Shown: positions 1 to 8,846 of the stretch, one piece after another
How the letters are laid out: every line of letters begins with the position of its first letter
Numbering within the stretch: position 1 is the stretch's first letter
Assembly: GCA_964555285.1 (NCBI GenBank)
Contig: CAZKRM010000005.1
Coordinates: 74,462 to 138,461 of the forward strand
Direction of reading: 5' to 3'
DNA: 64,000 bases
DNA from: JBBIQV01 sp964555285
Lineage (GTDB): Bacteria; Nitrospirota; Nitrospiria; Nitrospirales; Nitrospiraceae
Notes under the pieces: generated by a model
Told to the model about the DNA's origin: nothing
Database searches by the model: none
Seen by the model: only the letters and a program-made list of their open reading frames with translations
Made by a program: the position numbers and the translations under genes

Positions 1-698
1 AAGAGCCCGGTCTTGGCGCCGGTGGCGCCGGTAAAGGCCCCCTTCTCGTGGCCGAACATCTCGGATTCCAGCAACGTATCGGGCAGCGCCGCGCAGTTGA
101 CCGGGATGAAGGGCCGCTTGCATCGCGGGCTGTTCGCGTGGATGGCCCGGGCAATCAGTTCTTTGCCGGTCCCGCTCTCGCCCTCGAGCAACACGGTGCT
201 CCGCCCCTCCGACACACGCGCAACCAGCTTGTAGACCTCCAACATGGCGGGGCTGCTGCCCACGAGCCATGTCCACTCTGCACGCTCTTTCAGTTCTTCC
301 CGGAATCGAGCATTGTCCCGAACGAGGCGAGCGTGTTCGAGGCTCCGTTGCACGACGAGCTTGATTTCCTCTTTCTTGAACGGTTTCGCCAGATAATCGT
401 AGGCCCCCTGTTTGATCGCCTCGATCGCACCCTCCAGCGACCCGAACGCCGTCAGCAGGACGATCGACGTATCGGGGCTGAACCGCTTGAACTCACGCAA
501 GACCGCCAACCCATCCACCGTCTCCATGCGAATATCCGTGAGCACGAGATCGGCTCTCGTCTGGCGTCCCCGCTCGATGGCCTCGCGGCCGTTCGAGAAC
601 GCCTCCACCTCGTACCCCTCCTTTTTCAGCGCCTCGGCAAGCAGATCCCGCGCGACCGCATCGTCATCGACCACAATAATTCTCGCCGGTGCCTGCAT
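1..698 (-). CDS. NtrC-family sigma-54-dependent response regulator (partial)
   Basis: The gene runs off the left edge; 232 N-terminal residues are visible. A receiver domain comes first (acidic pocket D11-D13, phosphoacceptor D55 in LVLTDIRM, conserved K105 in YLAKPF). A linker and the start of an AAA+ domain follow, with Walker A GESGTGKE near residues 173-180 and the sigma-54 contact loop GAFTGA close to the window edge. It should activate sigma-54 promoters when phosphorylated. The ATG at 698 lies 10 nt after the stop of the histidine kinase upstream on the same strand, with GGAGGGCGAGG before it as ribosome site, so kinase and regulator form one operon. The DNA-binding domain is outside the window. 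Confidence 0.95.
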   Translation of the reverse strand, partial: MQAPARIIVVDDDAVARDLLAEALKKEGYEVEAFSNGREAIERGRQTRADLVLTDIRMETVDGLAVLREFKRFSPDTSIVLLTAFGSLEGAIEAIKQGAYDYLAKPFKKEEIKLVVQRSLEHARLVRDNARFREELKERAEWTWLVGSSPAMLEVYKLVARVSEGRSTVLLEGESGTGKELIARAIHANSPRCKRPFIPVNCAALPDTLLESEMFGHEKGAFTGATGAKTGL

Positions 699-708
699 CC
701 TCGCCCTC

Positions 709-1863
709 CTACACGACGCTCACGGGATCTGCCTTGAGCCCAGGCAACGCCACGACCACGCTGGTGCCCTTCCCCATTTCGCTCTCGATCGACAATCCGC
801 CACCGTGGGCCACCACGGTTTCCCGACTGAGAAACAAACCCAATCCGGTGCCCTTCCCCACCGCCTTGGTGGTAAAAAACGGCTGGAAGGCTTTCTGCAG
901 GTCTTCTTGGGGCATTCCGGACCCCGTGTCCCGCACCGTAAGCGTGACCATAGTATCAGGGGCAACCTGCCCGGTTCGCTTGGCTGCGTCCACTTCCTCA
1001 ACCGATGGTGGCCGCGAGCCGACTGAGATCCGCACTTCTCCGTGCGTCGCCGTCGCCGCCAATGCGTTGGCGAGCAGATTGACCATCACCTGATGGATCC
1101 GCTCCGCATCGGCCCATACCATCAGGGTGCCCGGCATCGGATCGGTCGCGAGATGAACTCCTTTGGCATGATAGGCCGGTTCCATCAGCGCCGCCACCGG
1201 CTCGACGAGCCGCCCCACCGGCGTCCACGTCGGTTCGGGCTTACGCTGCCGGGTAGACGACAAGAGATCCTGGATGATACGGACCACGCGGGTGATCTGT
1301 TCGTCGATGATGCCGACCCGCTTCTTCATCTCCGGCGTCACCCCGGCCTCCTCACCCAACGCCTGCACGTGCCAGGCAATGGAGTGCAACGGAGTCCCGA
1401 CCTCGTGCGCGACCGAGGCGACCAGTTGCCCGACGGCAGCCAGGCGCTCGGACCGATTCAACCTGTCCTTCATCTCTACGAGCTGGGAGTTCGCGCGGAG
1501 CAGATTCTCGGTCTGCAGGGCGAGTGCGGCGCGGGCGGCCTCCTCACGGGCCTTTCGTTCCTCCCACGTCATGCCGATGTATGCGACCCCCGTCAAGACG
1601 CACACCACCACCGTCCGATTGATCACGGCCGACACGAAGCGGCCGGGCTTGGTCGGACGCAGCAAGCCGATATAGGTGGCCACCACGCACAAGGCGAGCG
1701 TCACCACCATCAGCTTGCGGCTCCTCAGGGTCGCCACCAAGAGGATCGGCAGCACCAGACCGTAGGCCCCGACCACGTTCGCCGGCACGAACGTCTCGAG
1801 GACGACGATCGCAAGAAACAGCGCTCCCGCGATGATGAGAACCAAGCGATCGCGTTTTTTCAT
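709..1863 (-). CDS. Membrane sensor histidine kinase
   Basis: A 384-residue kinase that probably phosphorylates the NtrC-type regulator encoded directly downstream. About three to four hydrophobic segments occupy residues 6-100, followed by a coiled-coil stretch (100-140). The HisKA box AHEVGTPLHSI has phosphoacceptor H153. The ATPase domain shows an N box (VNLLANALAA), a G1 box (DTGSGMP) and a G2 box (GKGTGLGLFLS). No separate periplasmic sensor domain is evident, so the membrane segments may sense directly. The family resembles NtrB/ZraS-like partners of sigma-54 regulators. The signal is unknown. Confidence 0.93.
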   Translation of the reverse strand: MKKRDRLVLIIAGALFLAIVVLETFVPANVVGAYGLVLPILLVATLRSRKLMVVTLALCVVATYIGLLRPTKPGRFVSAVINRTVVVCVLTGVAYIGMTWEERKAREEAARAALALQTENLLRANSQLVEMKDRLNRSERLAAVGQLVASVAHEVGTPLHSIAWHVQALGEEAGVTPEMKKRVGIIDEQITRVVRIIQDLLSSTRQRKPEPTWTPVGRLVEPVAALMEPAYHAKGVHLATDPMPGTLMVWADAERIHQVMVNLLANALAATATHGEVRISVGSRPPSVEEVDAAKRTGQVAPDTMVTLTVRDTGSGMPQEDLQKAFQPFFTTKAVGKGTGLGLFLSRETVVAHGGGLSIESEMGKGTSVVVALPGLKADPVSVV

Positions 1864-1926
1864 GAGTCACTCGGCTGGGCCTGGAGGTATGAACTGTTCG
1901 AAGCAGGCCCTACCGTACGTTCTCTC

Positions 1927-4179
1927 TTACACAACCGACCGTGTATGACGCAACAGGGCCGCCAGGAGCGGGCCCCGCTCATCCAGCCGGAGGTCTTCGA
2001 GATTCAGCGCGAGCTTCCGCGACCAGTTGGGGTGTTGATCCACGGTACCCGGCACGTTGGTCTGCGCCACTTCGCCGATCAGATCGTCGAGGCTCACCAA
2101 CATCACCCAACTGGGCGTGCGCCCGAGGTAGGCATACACCGCGCGACAGAGATCGGGGCTCATCGTCGGCGCGCTCGCGGGATCTTCCGTCATCCCAGCC
2201 GGCAACAGTCCTTCGGCCTTCAACGCGTGTAAGATCCGCCCCTTTTCCTCTTGCCGCTCTTGCCAGGCGCGGGACTGCGCCTGTGTATCGGAAACAAGCC
2301 CTAAGCTCGTCCGAACCCGGATGTCCTCGCCGGTCCAGTAGCCGGCCAGCGTCGGCAGATCGTGCGTCGTGGCAACCGCAAGCGAGGCCGCGGGATACCA
2401 GCTCGGCGGCTTCCACGCCCCGTCCCACTGCCGCTCGAAATAGAACACGCGATACGACAAGACCCGCGCCTGCGCGAGTCGTTCCCGAATCCAGTCCGGC
2501 ACGGTTCCCAAGTCCTCGCCGATCACGAGCGTACGCGCGCGCATGCTTTCCAACGCCAGGATCGCCAGCAGATCTTCGGCGGGATAGTGGACATACGTGC
2601 CCGCCGACGCCGGCCTATCACGCGGGATCCAAAACAGCCGGAACAACGCCATCACGTGATCGAGCCGGATCGCGCCGCCTTGCTGAAGATTCTTCCGAAC
2701 GAGCTGGGCAAACGGCCGATAGGCCGCGGCTCGGAGCCGCAGCGGATGCATCGGGGAGAATCCCCAGTTTTGTCCCGCAGGCGCAAAGGCATCCGGAGGC
2801 GCCCCGCAGTCGGCGCCCATCGCGAGGATGTCCTGGAATATCCAGGCATCCGCTCCGCAACGATCGCTCCCCAACGCCAGGTCGTGGTACAGCCCGACGG
2901 ACATGCCGACGCTCCGCGTCCGATCGACGAGCGCCTTCATCTGCGTCGCCGCCAGCCACTGGATATACTGAAACATCCTCACACGCTTGGAATGACGGCG
3001 CGCGAACTCGCGCGAGGCGGCAGATCGAGGAGACTGGTATGGCTCCGGCCATTGTTGCCACACCGTCGAGGCCGACTGCACGAGCCGTCGTTCCTCGTCA
3101 AGAGCCTGGTACAGGGCGAACTGTTCCAGCGCCTCTCCTTCCTCCCGAACATACCGCTCGAACACCCACCCTCGTGCGCTCCTCGGTCGTGGAGACGGCT
3201 CATCGCCGACATAGTTCTGGCGAAGGAACTGCTTGTACATCGGCTCAAGGATCGACCGTTTGAGCGCGGACACGGCGTCATAGTCGACGTGTTCGCTCTT
3301 TCTCAGGTGTTCGAGCGTCGTTTGAAACTCGCGATCCCGATAGAGGCGTTGGGCATCGGCCGAGGTCTTGAACTCCGGGACCGATTCAAGGTCGAGATAC
3401 ACCTCATTCATGTAGAGCCGACTGTTGGGAGAGTAGGGACTGATCGTGTACGGATGGGTATTCTTCAAGGCATGCAGCGGATTCAGGCCGATCACCCCGG
3501 CTCCTAACTCCTTCCCAGCCCACTCCGTCAGATCCGCGAGGTCGTGAAAATCGCCGATCCCCCAATTCCGAGTGGACCGCACCGAGTACAGCTGGAGGGA
3601 CAACCCCCAGGTCCGCTGACCATCCAGCAATGCCTGAGGCACATAGCACTGTCGCGGTGCGATGATGACGTGGAGGGTTCCGGAAACGGCCGGGGTCGTT
3701 CCGAGCGAACCGGCGCGCAGGCCGTAATAGCCACAGGGCAGCCCCTGTTGAAGAGGCACGGACAGGCGAACATAACGGAGGTTGTCAACCACGGCGGCAC
3801 CGTGGACCTCAAGCCCGGGTCCAGCTTCGCCATGAGCCACCACCTCCCCCTGTTCTCCATGCATCTCCCAGACAATGCGAATGTCTTGTTCCCGACCTTC
3901 TTCGCAAGGCAGGCGGAATAACCAGCAACTGTCCCGCTCATCCTCTCGGACTATGAGGACAGGATCACAGGGGGCTTTCCACGGAGACTCCTCCCATGCA
4001 CGAAGTTCCCCCAGCAACGCCTCGCGTGTCTCCGTCTGGAACCCCATCGCCTTGAGGATGGCTCGCTTGGTATCCGCTGAGGTCACATGACGAGTGCCGG
4101 CGATATCGAAATACTCCGCCGCAATACCGGCTCGCTCGGCAAGAAGATCGAGGAACTCCTGTTCCGACTGCTCGTCCAT
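1927..4179 (-). CDS. malQ: 4-alpha-glucanotransferase (amylomaltase, GH77)
   Basis: About 750 residues, usual for the long bacterial MalQ form with an N-terminal beta-rich extension (roughly 1-190). It transfers alpha-1,4-glucan segments between maltodextrins and acts in glycogen or maltodextrin metabolism in the cytoplasm. GH77 landmarks are present: SPYSPNSRLYMNEVYLDL, the nucleophile aspartate in IRLDHVMALFRLFWIP, the acid/base glutamate in VIGEDLG, and the third carboxylate in ATTHDLPTLAGYW. The start at 4179 (MDEQSEQEF) is preferred. An upstream TTG at 4215 is also in frame and neither site has a clear ribosome site. The next gene upstream is divergent. Confidence 0.93.
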   Translation of the reverse strand: MDEQSEQEFLDLLAERAGIAAEYFDIAGTRHVTSADTKRAILKAMGFQTETREALLGELRAWEESPWKAPCDPVLIVREDERDSCWLFRLPCEEGREQDIRIVWEMHGEQGEVVAHGEAGPGLEVHGAAVVDNLRYVRLSVPLQQGLPCGYYGLRAGSLGTTPAVSGTLHVIIAPRQCYVPQALLDGQRTWGLSLQLYSVRSTRNWGIGDFHDLADLTEWAGKELGAGVIGLNPLHALKNTHPYTISPYSPNSRLYMNEVYLDLESVPEFKTSADAQRLYRDREFQTTLEHLRKSEHVDYDAVSALKRSILEPMYKQFLRQNYVGDEPSPRPRSARGWVFERYVREEGEALEQFALYQALDEERRLVQSASTVWQQWPEPYQSPRSAASREFARRHSKRVRMFQYIQWLAATQMKALVDRTRSVGMSVGLYHDLALGSDRCGADAWIFQDILAMGADCGAPPDAFAPAGQNWGFSPMHPLRLRAAAYRPFAQLVRKNLQQGGAIRLDHVMALFRLFWIPRDRPASAGTYVHYPAEDLLAILALESMRARTLVIGEDLGTVPDWIRERLAQARVLSYRVFYFERQWDGAWKPPSWYPAASLAVATTHDLPTLAGYWTGEDIRVRTSLGLVSDTQAQSRAWQERQEEKGRILHALKAEGLLPAGMTEDPASAPTMSPDLCRAVYAYLGRTPSWVMLVSLDDLIGEVAQTNVPGTVDQHPNWSRKLALNLEDLRLDERGPLLAALLRHTRSVV

Positions 4180-4413
4180 GCAGGGGAGTCTGAGTGAAGA
4201 CTGTAGGCAAGTCAAGGCATCCTGTTGTCTTTGCAGGGCTTCAGGTAGAATGTGCGCCGGTGCGACACCACTCTCCTCGGTCCAACGATCAGTGTGATTG
4301 ACCGTTGTTCACGTGGTAGCATGATTGTATCGGCTGTCCGTGCTCCGAAGATTCATTGCCCATCGGCCTCCACGGCCTCTTGTGAATTCGCGCGAGAGAA
4401 AGGAAGGCGCCAC

Positions 4414-5148
4414 ATGACATCCTCACATCCCTTCCTCAGAGTCAGGTTGGTTCTCATCGCCCTCACGTGCGGTCTTAGTGCTGTGTTTCCACCGTCGGCA
4501 GACGCGCAAGGCCAACGCGTCGAAATCGTCGGGGACTATCGCTACGCCTTTCATGACCCGGAAACCTTGGCAGACGCGAAAGCCGCCGCCTGCCGTGGAG
4601 CCCTGCGGGTGGCCATCGGCAATTCGCCCCTCGTCCGCGAACAGACCGCGTCGCTGGTCGATTCTCCCGCATTGAGCGAACTCGTCCACCTACTCGCTTC
4701 GAGTTACGCCAAAGACCAGGAAGTCATCGAGTATACTGAGAAGGGCCGGACCGTGTCGTGCAAAATCAAAGCAACGCTTCAATCTGACGAAGTCCAGAAC
4801 GTCATCCGCGTGCACCTCAGTGGGGGCCAGGATGCGTCTGGACTCGACCAGAACCGCGCGTTGAAAATCCTGCATGTGCGGGAAGAGAAGGACGGGACGA
4901 TCTTCGTGACCTTTCAGGCGCTCAAGCGCCTGGACTGGCTGGCCACGGCTTACGACGGAAGTTTGCGGGAAAGCGCCGACCTGATGGTCGATTTTTACGA
5001 CGAGCAAGGGACATTGATTCGCACCGACCGCTACCCTGCCCGCAAAACGCTGTCAGGCGAAGACATCATGCATCCCGGAGAGATCGGGATCCGGAAGGTC
5101 ACCAAACCGCTCATGGCCAGGTCCTATCGGGTTTGGCTCGTGAAATAA
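4414..5148 (+). CDS. Secreted hypothetical protein
   Basis: A 244-residue protein of unknown function with an N-terminal signal peptide (hydrophobic residues 9-25, likely cleavage after ADA near residue 29). The mature part has mixed alpha/beta character and includes the stretch YRYAFHDPETLADAKAAAC near residues 35-53. This resembles the opening of periplasmic proteins in which a row of conserved residues precedes a 'RALRVAI' helix; I do not recognise a named family. The ATG at 4414 follows AAGGAAGG at good spacing, so longer in-frame starts back to 4252 are rejected. It is monocistronic and divergent from malQ. Confidence 0.8.
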   Translation: MTSSHPFLRVRLVLIALTCGLSAVFPPSADAQGQRVEIVGDYRYAFHDPETLADAKAAACRGALRVAIGNSPLVREQTASLVDSPALSELVHLLASSYAKDQEVIEYTEKGRTVSCKIKATLQSDEVQNVIRVHLSGGQDASGLDQNRALKILHVREEKDGTIFVTFQALKRLDWLATAYDGSLRESADLMVDFYDEQGTLIRTDRYPARKTLSGEDIMHPGEIGIRKVTKPLMARSYRVWLVK

Positions 5149-5174
5149 AATAATAAGGAGCGCGCCGCAAACCC

Positions 5175-5242
5175 TGCGCCGTAGGCACCATGGAGTGACC
5201 CTGAGAGCACCAGCGCCGTCGGTACGAGCCGCCTACGGCGCA
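5175..5242. other. Competing inverted repeats between convergent genes
   Basis: A perfect 12-bp inverted repeat, TGCGCCGTAGGC (5175-5186) and GCCTACGGCGCA (5231-5242), spans the gap between two convergent genes. A second pairing uses the same right arm: GCGCCGT (5213-5219) with ACGGCGC (5235-5241). The two hairpins are mutually exclusive. No T tract follows, so it is not a textbook intrinsic terminator, but the convergent position fits a transcription stop. Confidence 0.5.
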
Positions 5243-5279
5243 TTCTTCTCCAGCAAATTCCTCGAACGGCGCCACGACG

Positions 5280-6122
5280 TTATTTTTCCGCCCCGATCGG
5301 CGGCAGGTTGATCCCAAATCGCTCGAGCCCCATGATCACCGTCAGCGCGGTCGGCGAATGTTGAACGATTTCTTTCTGTACTTCGATGCGGCGTAAATCG
5401 ACGAACTCCGGCGCGGTCAGCCCCAGCGATTCCCGATAAGCCCGATCGGCGATCCCGCGTTGTTTCTCAGCCTTCTCTCGCGCTTCCTCCGCCTTCTGAA
5501 ACTCCACCATCGTGATCTTGCGCTGCTCCTGGATAATGGTCTGGGTCGTCTGCTCGACGACACCCTTGGGGGGGAGGATGCTGCCGACCACGACCCGATT
5601 GAGCCGAACCGGGATGCCCTGCTTCTCGATCAGCTTGGTTTGGACTTCTTTTGCAATGGCATCCTGCAGCTTGGCTCTGGTCGTCGGATCGGTCGTCAGC
5701 TGGAACAGCGGGTACTTCTGCACTTCTTCGCGCACGAACGTGCGGAACGCTTCTTTCGCGTTATTCACATACCAGTTCGGGCCATACTTGCTGATAAGCT
5801 CAGGCGAGCGCCCCTCCACGACATTGGCGATCAAGAAGGCGTCGAACGACACCGGCGCGTTTTCAGCCGAGATAATGTCGAAATGTTCCGAATACTGAAT
5901 CGGACGCACATCCACATCGATTACCTGTGTCGTCACTGCCACGGTGACGCGTCCTGTCTTGACCGGGACCGGATCCACCCCTCCGTGCCCAAAGAAGAAC
6001 GGTTTTTCGACCAGGACCCCTTCGTGCCCTGCATCCACTGCGACCAACGCGCACCCCGAGGACATCAGGAACAGAACAAGCGCGCCCAGCACACTACGGA
6101 CCCCATTGGCTGAACGAATCAT
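5280..6122 (-). CDS. SPFH/prohibitin-family lipoprotein
   Basis: A 280-residue band-7 (SPFH) protein. Residues 9-25 are hydrophobic and end in the lipobox MSSGC, so it looks like a lipoprotein rather than the usual single-pass membrane SPFH protein. The SPFH core runs from about residue 30 (AGHEGVLVEKPFF) to 190. A charged, probably coiled-coil segment rich in EEAREKAEKQR follows, and then a C-terminal ERFGINLPP stretch. Prohibitins and HflK/C form large membrane assemblies that influence proteolysis or membrane order; the role here is not known. It is transcribed in the same direction as the cytochrome gene upstream but is probably separate (147-nt gap). Confidence 0.85.
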   Translation of the reverse strand: MIRSANGVRSVLGALVLFLMSSGCALVAVDAGHEGVLVEKPFFFGHGGVDPVPVKTGRVTVAVTTQVIDVDVRPIQYSEHFDIISAENAPVSFDAFLIANVVEGRSPELISKYGPNWYVNNAKEAFRTFVREEVQKYPLFQLTTDPTTRAKLQDAIAKEVQTKLIEKQGIPVRLNRVVVGSILPPKGVVEQTTQTIIQEQRKITMVEFQKAEEAREKAEKQRGIADRAYRESLGLTAPEFVDLRRIEVQKEIVQHSPTALTVIMGLERFGINLPPIGAEK

Positions 6123-6269
6123 GACCTCCTCCTCTCGTATGAACGGTCCGCTCGGAGACCGCCCGGATCAGACGGCACCGACCCGGAGGCGTGAGGCCTC
6201 GGACCGACCTATCAATTACCTTACGAAGCGGAGATTCTGAAAGTCAAACAGGGGAAGGGACGGCAGGAA

Positions 6270-6656
6270 CTACTGGATACCCGCCTGGCGTTGGAGCCAA
6301 CGCACGTAGGCGATAATGTCGGTCACGTCGCTGGGCGTCGCGGCCTCAATTTTCGGCATGTTGCCGAAATTCCAGTGGTGCGCCCGCACTCCGTTGGCCG
6401 CAGCCATCAGGAAGGTCTGATCGCTATGATGGTTTGGTTCGTAGATCTTATGCACGAGCGGCGGGCCATGATCGGTCCCGACGCCTCGCTCACCATGGCA
6501 CACCGCACAGTTCGCCTTGAACTTCGTCTCGCCGGCCTGGAATTCCGCCGGGAGGGGGCCGGCCTCCGGCTTCGCCGAACCGGACTCGCATGCAGCCAGC
6601 ACCAGAACCAGGACACCGACCGTCCACACCGCCGTTCTGGATATCATGGCTCGCAT
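6270..6656 (-). CDS. Lipoprotein cytochrome c
   Basis: 128 residues. The N-terminal signal ends in a lipobox (VLAAC), so a small monohaem cytochrome c should be anchored to a membrane by lipid. The haem site is CAVCH near residue 51 and a likely distal methionine lies in GNMP near residue 100, the pattern of class I cytochromes. The ATG at 6656 is chosen because GGAG lies 6 nt upstream; a GTG at 6668 has no ribosome site. It is probably an electron carrier between respiratory complexes. A 55-residue membrane protein is encoded just upstream on the same strand. Confidence 0.9.
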   Translation of the reverse strand: MRAMISRTAVWTVGVLVLVLAACESGSAKPEAGPLPAEFQAGETKFKANCAVCHGERGVGTDHGPPLVHKIYEPNHHSDQTFLMAAANGVRAHHWNFGNMPKIEAATPSDVTDIIAYVRWLQRQAGIQ

Positions 6657-6677
6657 GCGCCACTCCACGTGGAAGGG

Positions 6678-6845
6678 TTATGAGCGACGCCCGGGGGGCT
6701 GCGTGCCGCCCGATGCTTGGCCGAACTGCTCGCGTAACATCTGCGTCGTTCGCTTCATCGTCATACGCCGATACACACGGACCGCCACCGGCACGACTAC
6801 CACCAAGGCTATCGTGAGGTACATAAAAAATTCTTCGGGCGACAT
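6678..6845 (-). CDS. Small single-pass membrane protein
   Basis: A 55-residue protein. It starts MSPEEFFMYL, continues with one hydrophobic segment (about residues 7-24, rich in valine), then a basic tail with YRRMTMKR. It ends 21 nt before the start of the cytochrome c lipoprotein gene on the same strand, which supports translation and a shared transcript. The layout (short acidic N-terminus, one helix, positive cytoplasmic tail) recalls small subunits such as CcoQ, but no sequence family is recognised. Confidence 0.6.
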   Translation of the reverse strand: MSPEEFFMYLTIALVVVVPVAVRVYRRMTMKRTTQMLREQFGQASGGTQPPGRRS

Positions 6846-6866
6846 GCGAAGCTCACTTTCCGTTAC

Positions 6867-6894
6867 ACATCACGCATCACACTTCACGCTTCAC
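6867..6894. repeat. Heptad-period repeat (CATCACG/CTTCACG type)
   Basis: A 28-bp run of 7-bp units (CATCACG, CATCACA, CTTCACG, CTTCAC) fills the short gap between queC and the small membrane-protein gene. Similar CTTCACG units recur at 12609-12622, 32060-32175 and 40050-40075. Confidence 0.6.
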
Positions 6895-6900
6895 TTTTTG

Positions 6901-7584
6901 TCAGGGTATCGCATATCGAATCGGATCTACAACACCCGCCTCCTGAAATCCTTTGCGCCGGATCAGACAACTGTCGCAACGCCCACAGGCCAGATCACCA
7001 TGAACCGGGTCGTAACAACTATGCGTCAGGTGAAGAGGGGCGTGAAGCGCGAGTCCGGCCTTGACGATATCCGCTTTGGACAGCCTCAACAACGGCGCCC
7101 GCACTTCGATCCTGCAACCGGTCGAGCCGGCCCGCGTGCCGATCCGCGCCATCGTTTCGAAGGCCTCGATGAATTCCGGACGGCAATCGGGGTAGCCGGA
7201 GTAGTCCAGCACGTTCGCGCCGAAGTAAATGGCCCTGGCGTCGAGCACCTCGGCATAGGCCAGCGCCAGCGAGAGAAAAATGGCGTTGCGAGCCGGCACG
7301 TATGTGACTGGAATCCCCGTGTCCCGCTCGGCGTCGCTGCGCCCCTTCGGGACCGCGAGGTCGCCGGTGAGTGCGGAGCCGCCGATCGCTCGTAAATCCA
7401 ACGACAAGACCAGATGATGGGTCACACCCATGGCGCGCCCCACCGCGCGTGCCCGCTCCACCTCGATCACGTGGCGCTGCCCGTATGCAATCGTCAGGAA
7501 ATTCAGCTCGCAGCCGTCGCGCCTGGCATACGCGGCCGTCACGGTCGAATCCAGTCCACCGCTTGCAAGTACCACCGCTTTCAT
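6901..7584 (-). CDS. queC: 7-cyano-7-deazaguanine synthase
   Basis: 227 residues, normal for QueC. It converts 7-carboxy-7-deazaguanine to preQ0 with ATP and ammonia, for queuosine synthesis. The ATP-pyrophosphatase loop is LASGGLDSTV (residues 6-15). The C-terminal zinc site is intact: CYDPVHGDLACGRCDSC supplies four cysteines. No other queuosine genes are adjacent, so it stands alone here, with a DksA-like gene upstream on the same strand. Confidence 0.96.
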   Translation of the reverse strand: MKAVVLASGGLDSTVTAAYARRDGCELNFLTIAYGQRHVIEVERARAVGRAMGVTHHLVLSLDLRAIGGSALTGDLAVPKGRSDAERDTGIPVTYVPARNAIFLSLALAYAEVLDARAIYFGANVLDYSGYPDCRPEFIEAFETMARIGTRAGSTGCRIEVRAPLLRLSKADIVKAGLALHAPLHLTHSCYDPVHGDLACGRCDSCLIRRKGFQEAGVVDPIRYAIP

Positions 7585-7653
7585 ACACGCACGAAGTTCT
7601 CTGATTGTAGAACGGAACAGGAAGGAAGCACCGCGCTGGGGAGGGGATCGCGT

Positions 7654-8211
7654 CTAGTCGCGATCTTCTTCTTTCTCGATCTTTTCCAGCAGTTCTTGTT
7701 GCGACTGACATTCGACGCACAATTTAGCAAAGGGAACCGCTTCAAGCCGCTTCTCGCTGATTTCAATCCCGCACTCCGCGCAGATGCCGTAGGTGCCTTC
7801 CGTCAACCTGGTCAGCGCCTCATCGATGAGTTGCCGGCGGCGATTGCGCATCTCCATCAAGGAAATCCCCAGCTCGCGATCGAGATCCATCAAGGCCTGA
7901 TCCCCGACGTCCCGCGCGGACTCCAACCGACGCTGCTGGTCTTCGGTCAAGGACTGTCCCAGGCTCCCCTCGATCTCTTTCATGATCTCCTGGCGCTTCC
8001 GCATCAGCATCTGATGCAACACCTCGCGGCGCTGGTCCCTGGCTTCCCGGGCTTTCGCCGATTCCTTGGGCTTCACGACTTCGAGGGCATGCACCGCGTG
8101 AGCCGGCTTCTCCACGACAGGAGCGGCCTTGATCCGGCCTTTCGGCGCAGTCCGCGGCTTGGGCTTACTCTGCGAAGCGGTTTTTTTCTTTGCGTGCACT
8201 TTGTTCACCAT
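7654..8211 (-). CDS. DksA/TraR-family zinc-finger protein
   Basis: About 185 residues. A basic, alanine/lysine-rich tail occupies roughly 1-45. A long coiled coil follows (about 50-140, rich in R/E/Q, with RRQLIDEALTRL). The C4 zinc finger is CAECG...CVECQ near residues 145-170. DksA-type proteins insert the coiled coil in the RNA polymerase secondary channel and modulate transcription. The usual catalytic-tip DxxDxA motif is not obvious, so this may be the RNAP-binding general-stress type rather than true DksA. The ATG at 8211 is chosen; a GTG lies two codons upstream. Confidence 0.85.
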   Translation of the reverse strand: MVNKVHAKKKTASQSKPKPRTAPKGRIKAAPVVEKPAHAVHALEVVKPKESAKAREARDQRREVLHQMLMRKRQEIMKEIEGSLGQSLTEDQQRRLESARDVGDQALMDLDRELGISLMEMRNRRRQLIDEALTRLTEGTYGICAECGIEISEKRLEAVPFAKLCVECQSQQELLEKIEKEEDRD

Positions 8212-8315
8212 GCTCACTCACGTTCACGAGAAGCATCGAGGCCGGAAAAAAGTTCGGCATTCATAGCACGGTGGGTTCGGTTTGACAAGCCCCGATAGGA
8301 AGAAACCGGAGCGGA

Positions 8316-8831
8316 TCAAGGATACAGAATGGTGGAATGGACGTCGTACCCGGCGAGCTTGTGTCGTCCGTTGAGACTTTTGAGCTCGACCAAGAAGTCC
8401 AGCCCAGCGAGTTCTCCCCCTAACTGGCGAACCAACTGCACAGTGGCCGCGGCCGTCCCGCCGGTTGCGAGCAGGTCATCGACGATGAGGACCCGTTCGC
8501 CGGTCCCAATCGCATCCCGATGAATGGCCAGGGAGCTGGACCCATATTCCAGGTTGTATTTCACTTCGAAACAATCTGCCGGGAGCTTGCCTGGTTTCCG
8601 CACCGGCACAAACCCGGCCCCGAGTCGGATCGCCAACGTACCGCCGAGAATGAACCCGCGCGATTCGATGCCGACGACCTTCGCAATTCCCCGATTGCAG
8701 TATCTGGCGGTAAGCTCTTCGGTGACCTGCCGGAGCGCCTTCGCATCTTTCAGCAGCGTGGTGATATCGTAGAAGAGGATGCCGGCTTTGGGGAAATCCG
8801 GGACTTCCCGAATAAGGGCTTTGTAGTCCAT
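8316..8831 (-). CDS. apt: Adenine phosphoribosyltransferase
   Basis: 171 residues, the family's usual size. It makes AMP from adenine and PRPP in purine salvage. The PRPP-binding motif is VLIVDDLLATGGTA (about residues 116-129), and the adenine-side segment IESRGFILG is present. Its start lies 15 nt after the sigma-factor stop, so the two are probably co-transcribed. Confidence 0.97.
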   Translation of the reverse strand: MDYKALIREVPDFPKAGILFYDITTLLKDAKALRQVTEELTARYCNRGIAKVVGIESRGFILGGTLAIRLGAGFVPVRKPGKLPADCFEVKYNLEYGSSSLAIHRDAIGTGERVLIVDDLLATGGTAAATVQLVRQLGGELAGLDFLVELKSLNGRHKLAGYDVHSTILYP

Positions 8832-8846
8832 GGGGCGGGTACTGTA

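Noticed and set aside
48..1093. Long plus-strand open frames at the left edge
   Set aside because: They are shadows of the response regulator and kinase on the minus strand; the proteins are low-complexity and match no family, whereas the minus frames carry receiver, GAFTGA and HisKA motifs.
1042..2232. 396-codon plus-strand frame
   Set aside because: It spans two real minus-strand genes and is rich in H, R and P without domains.
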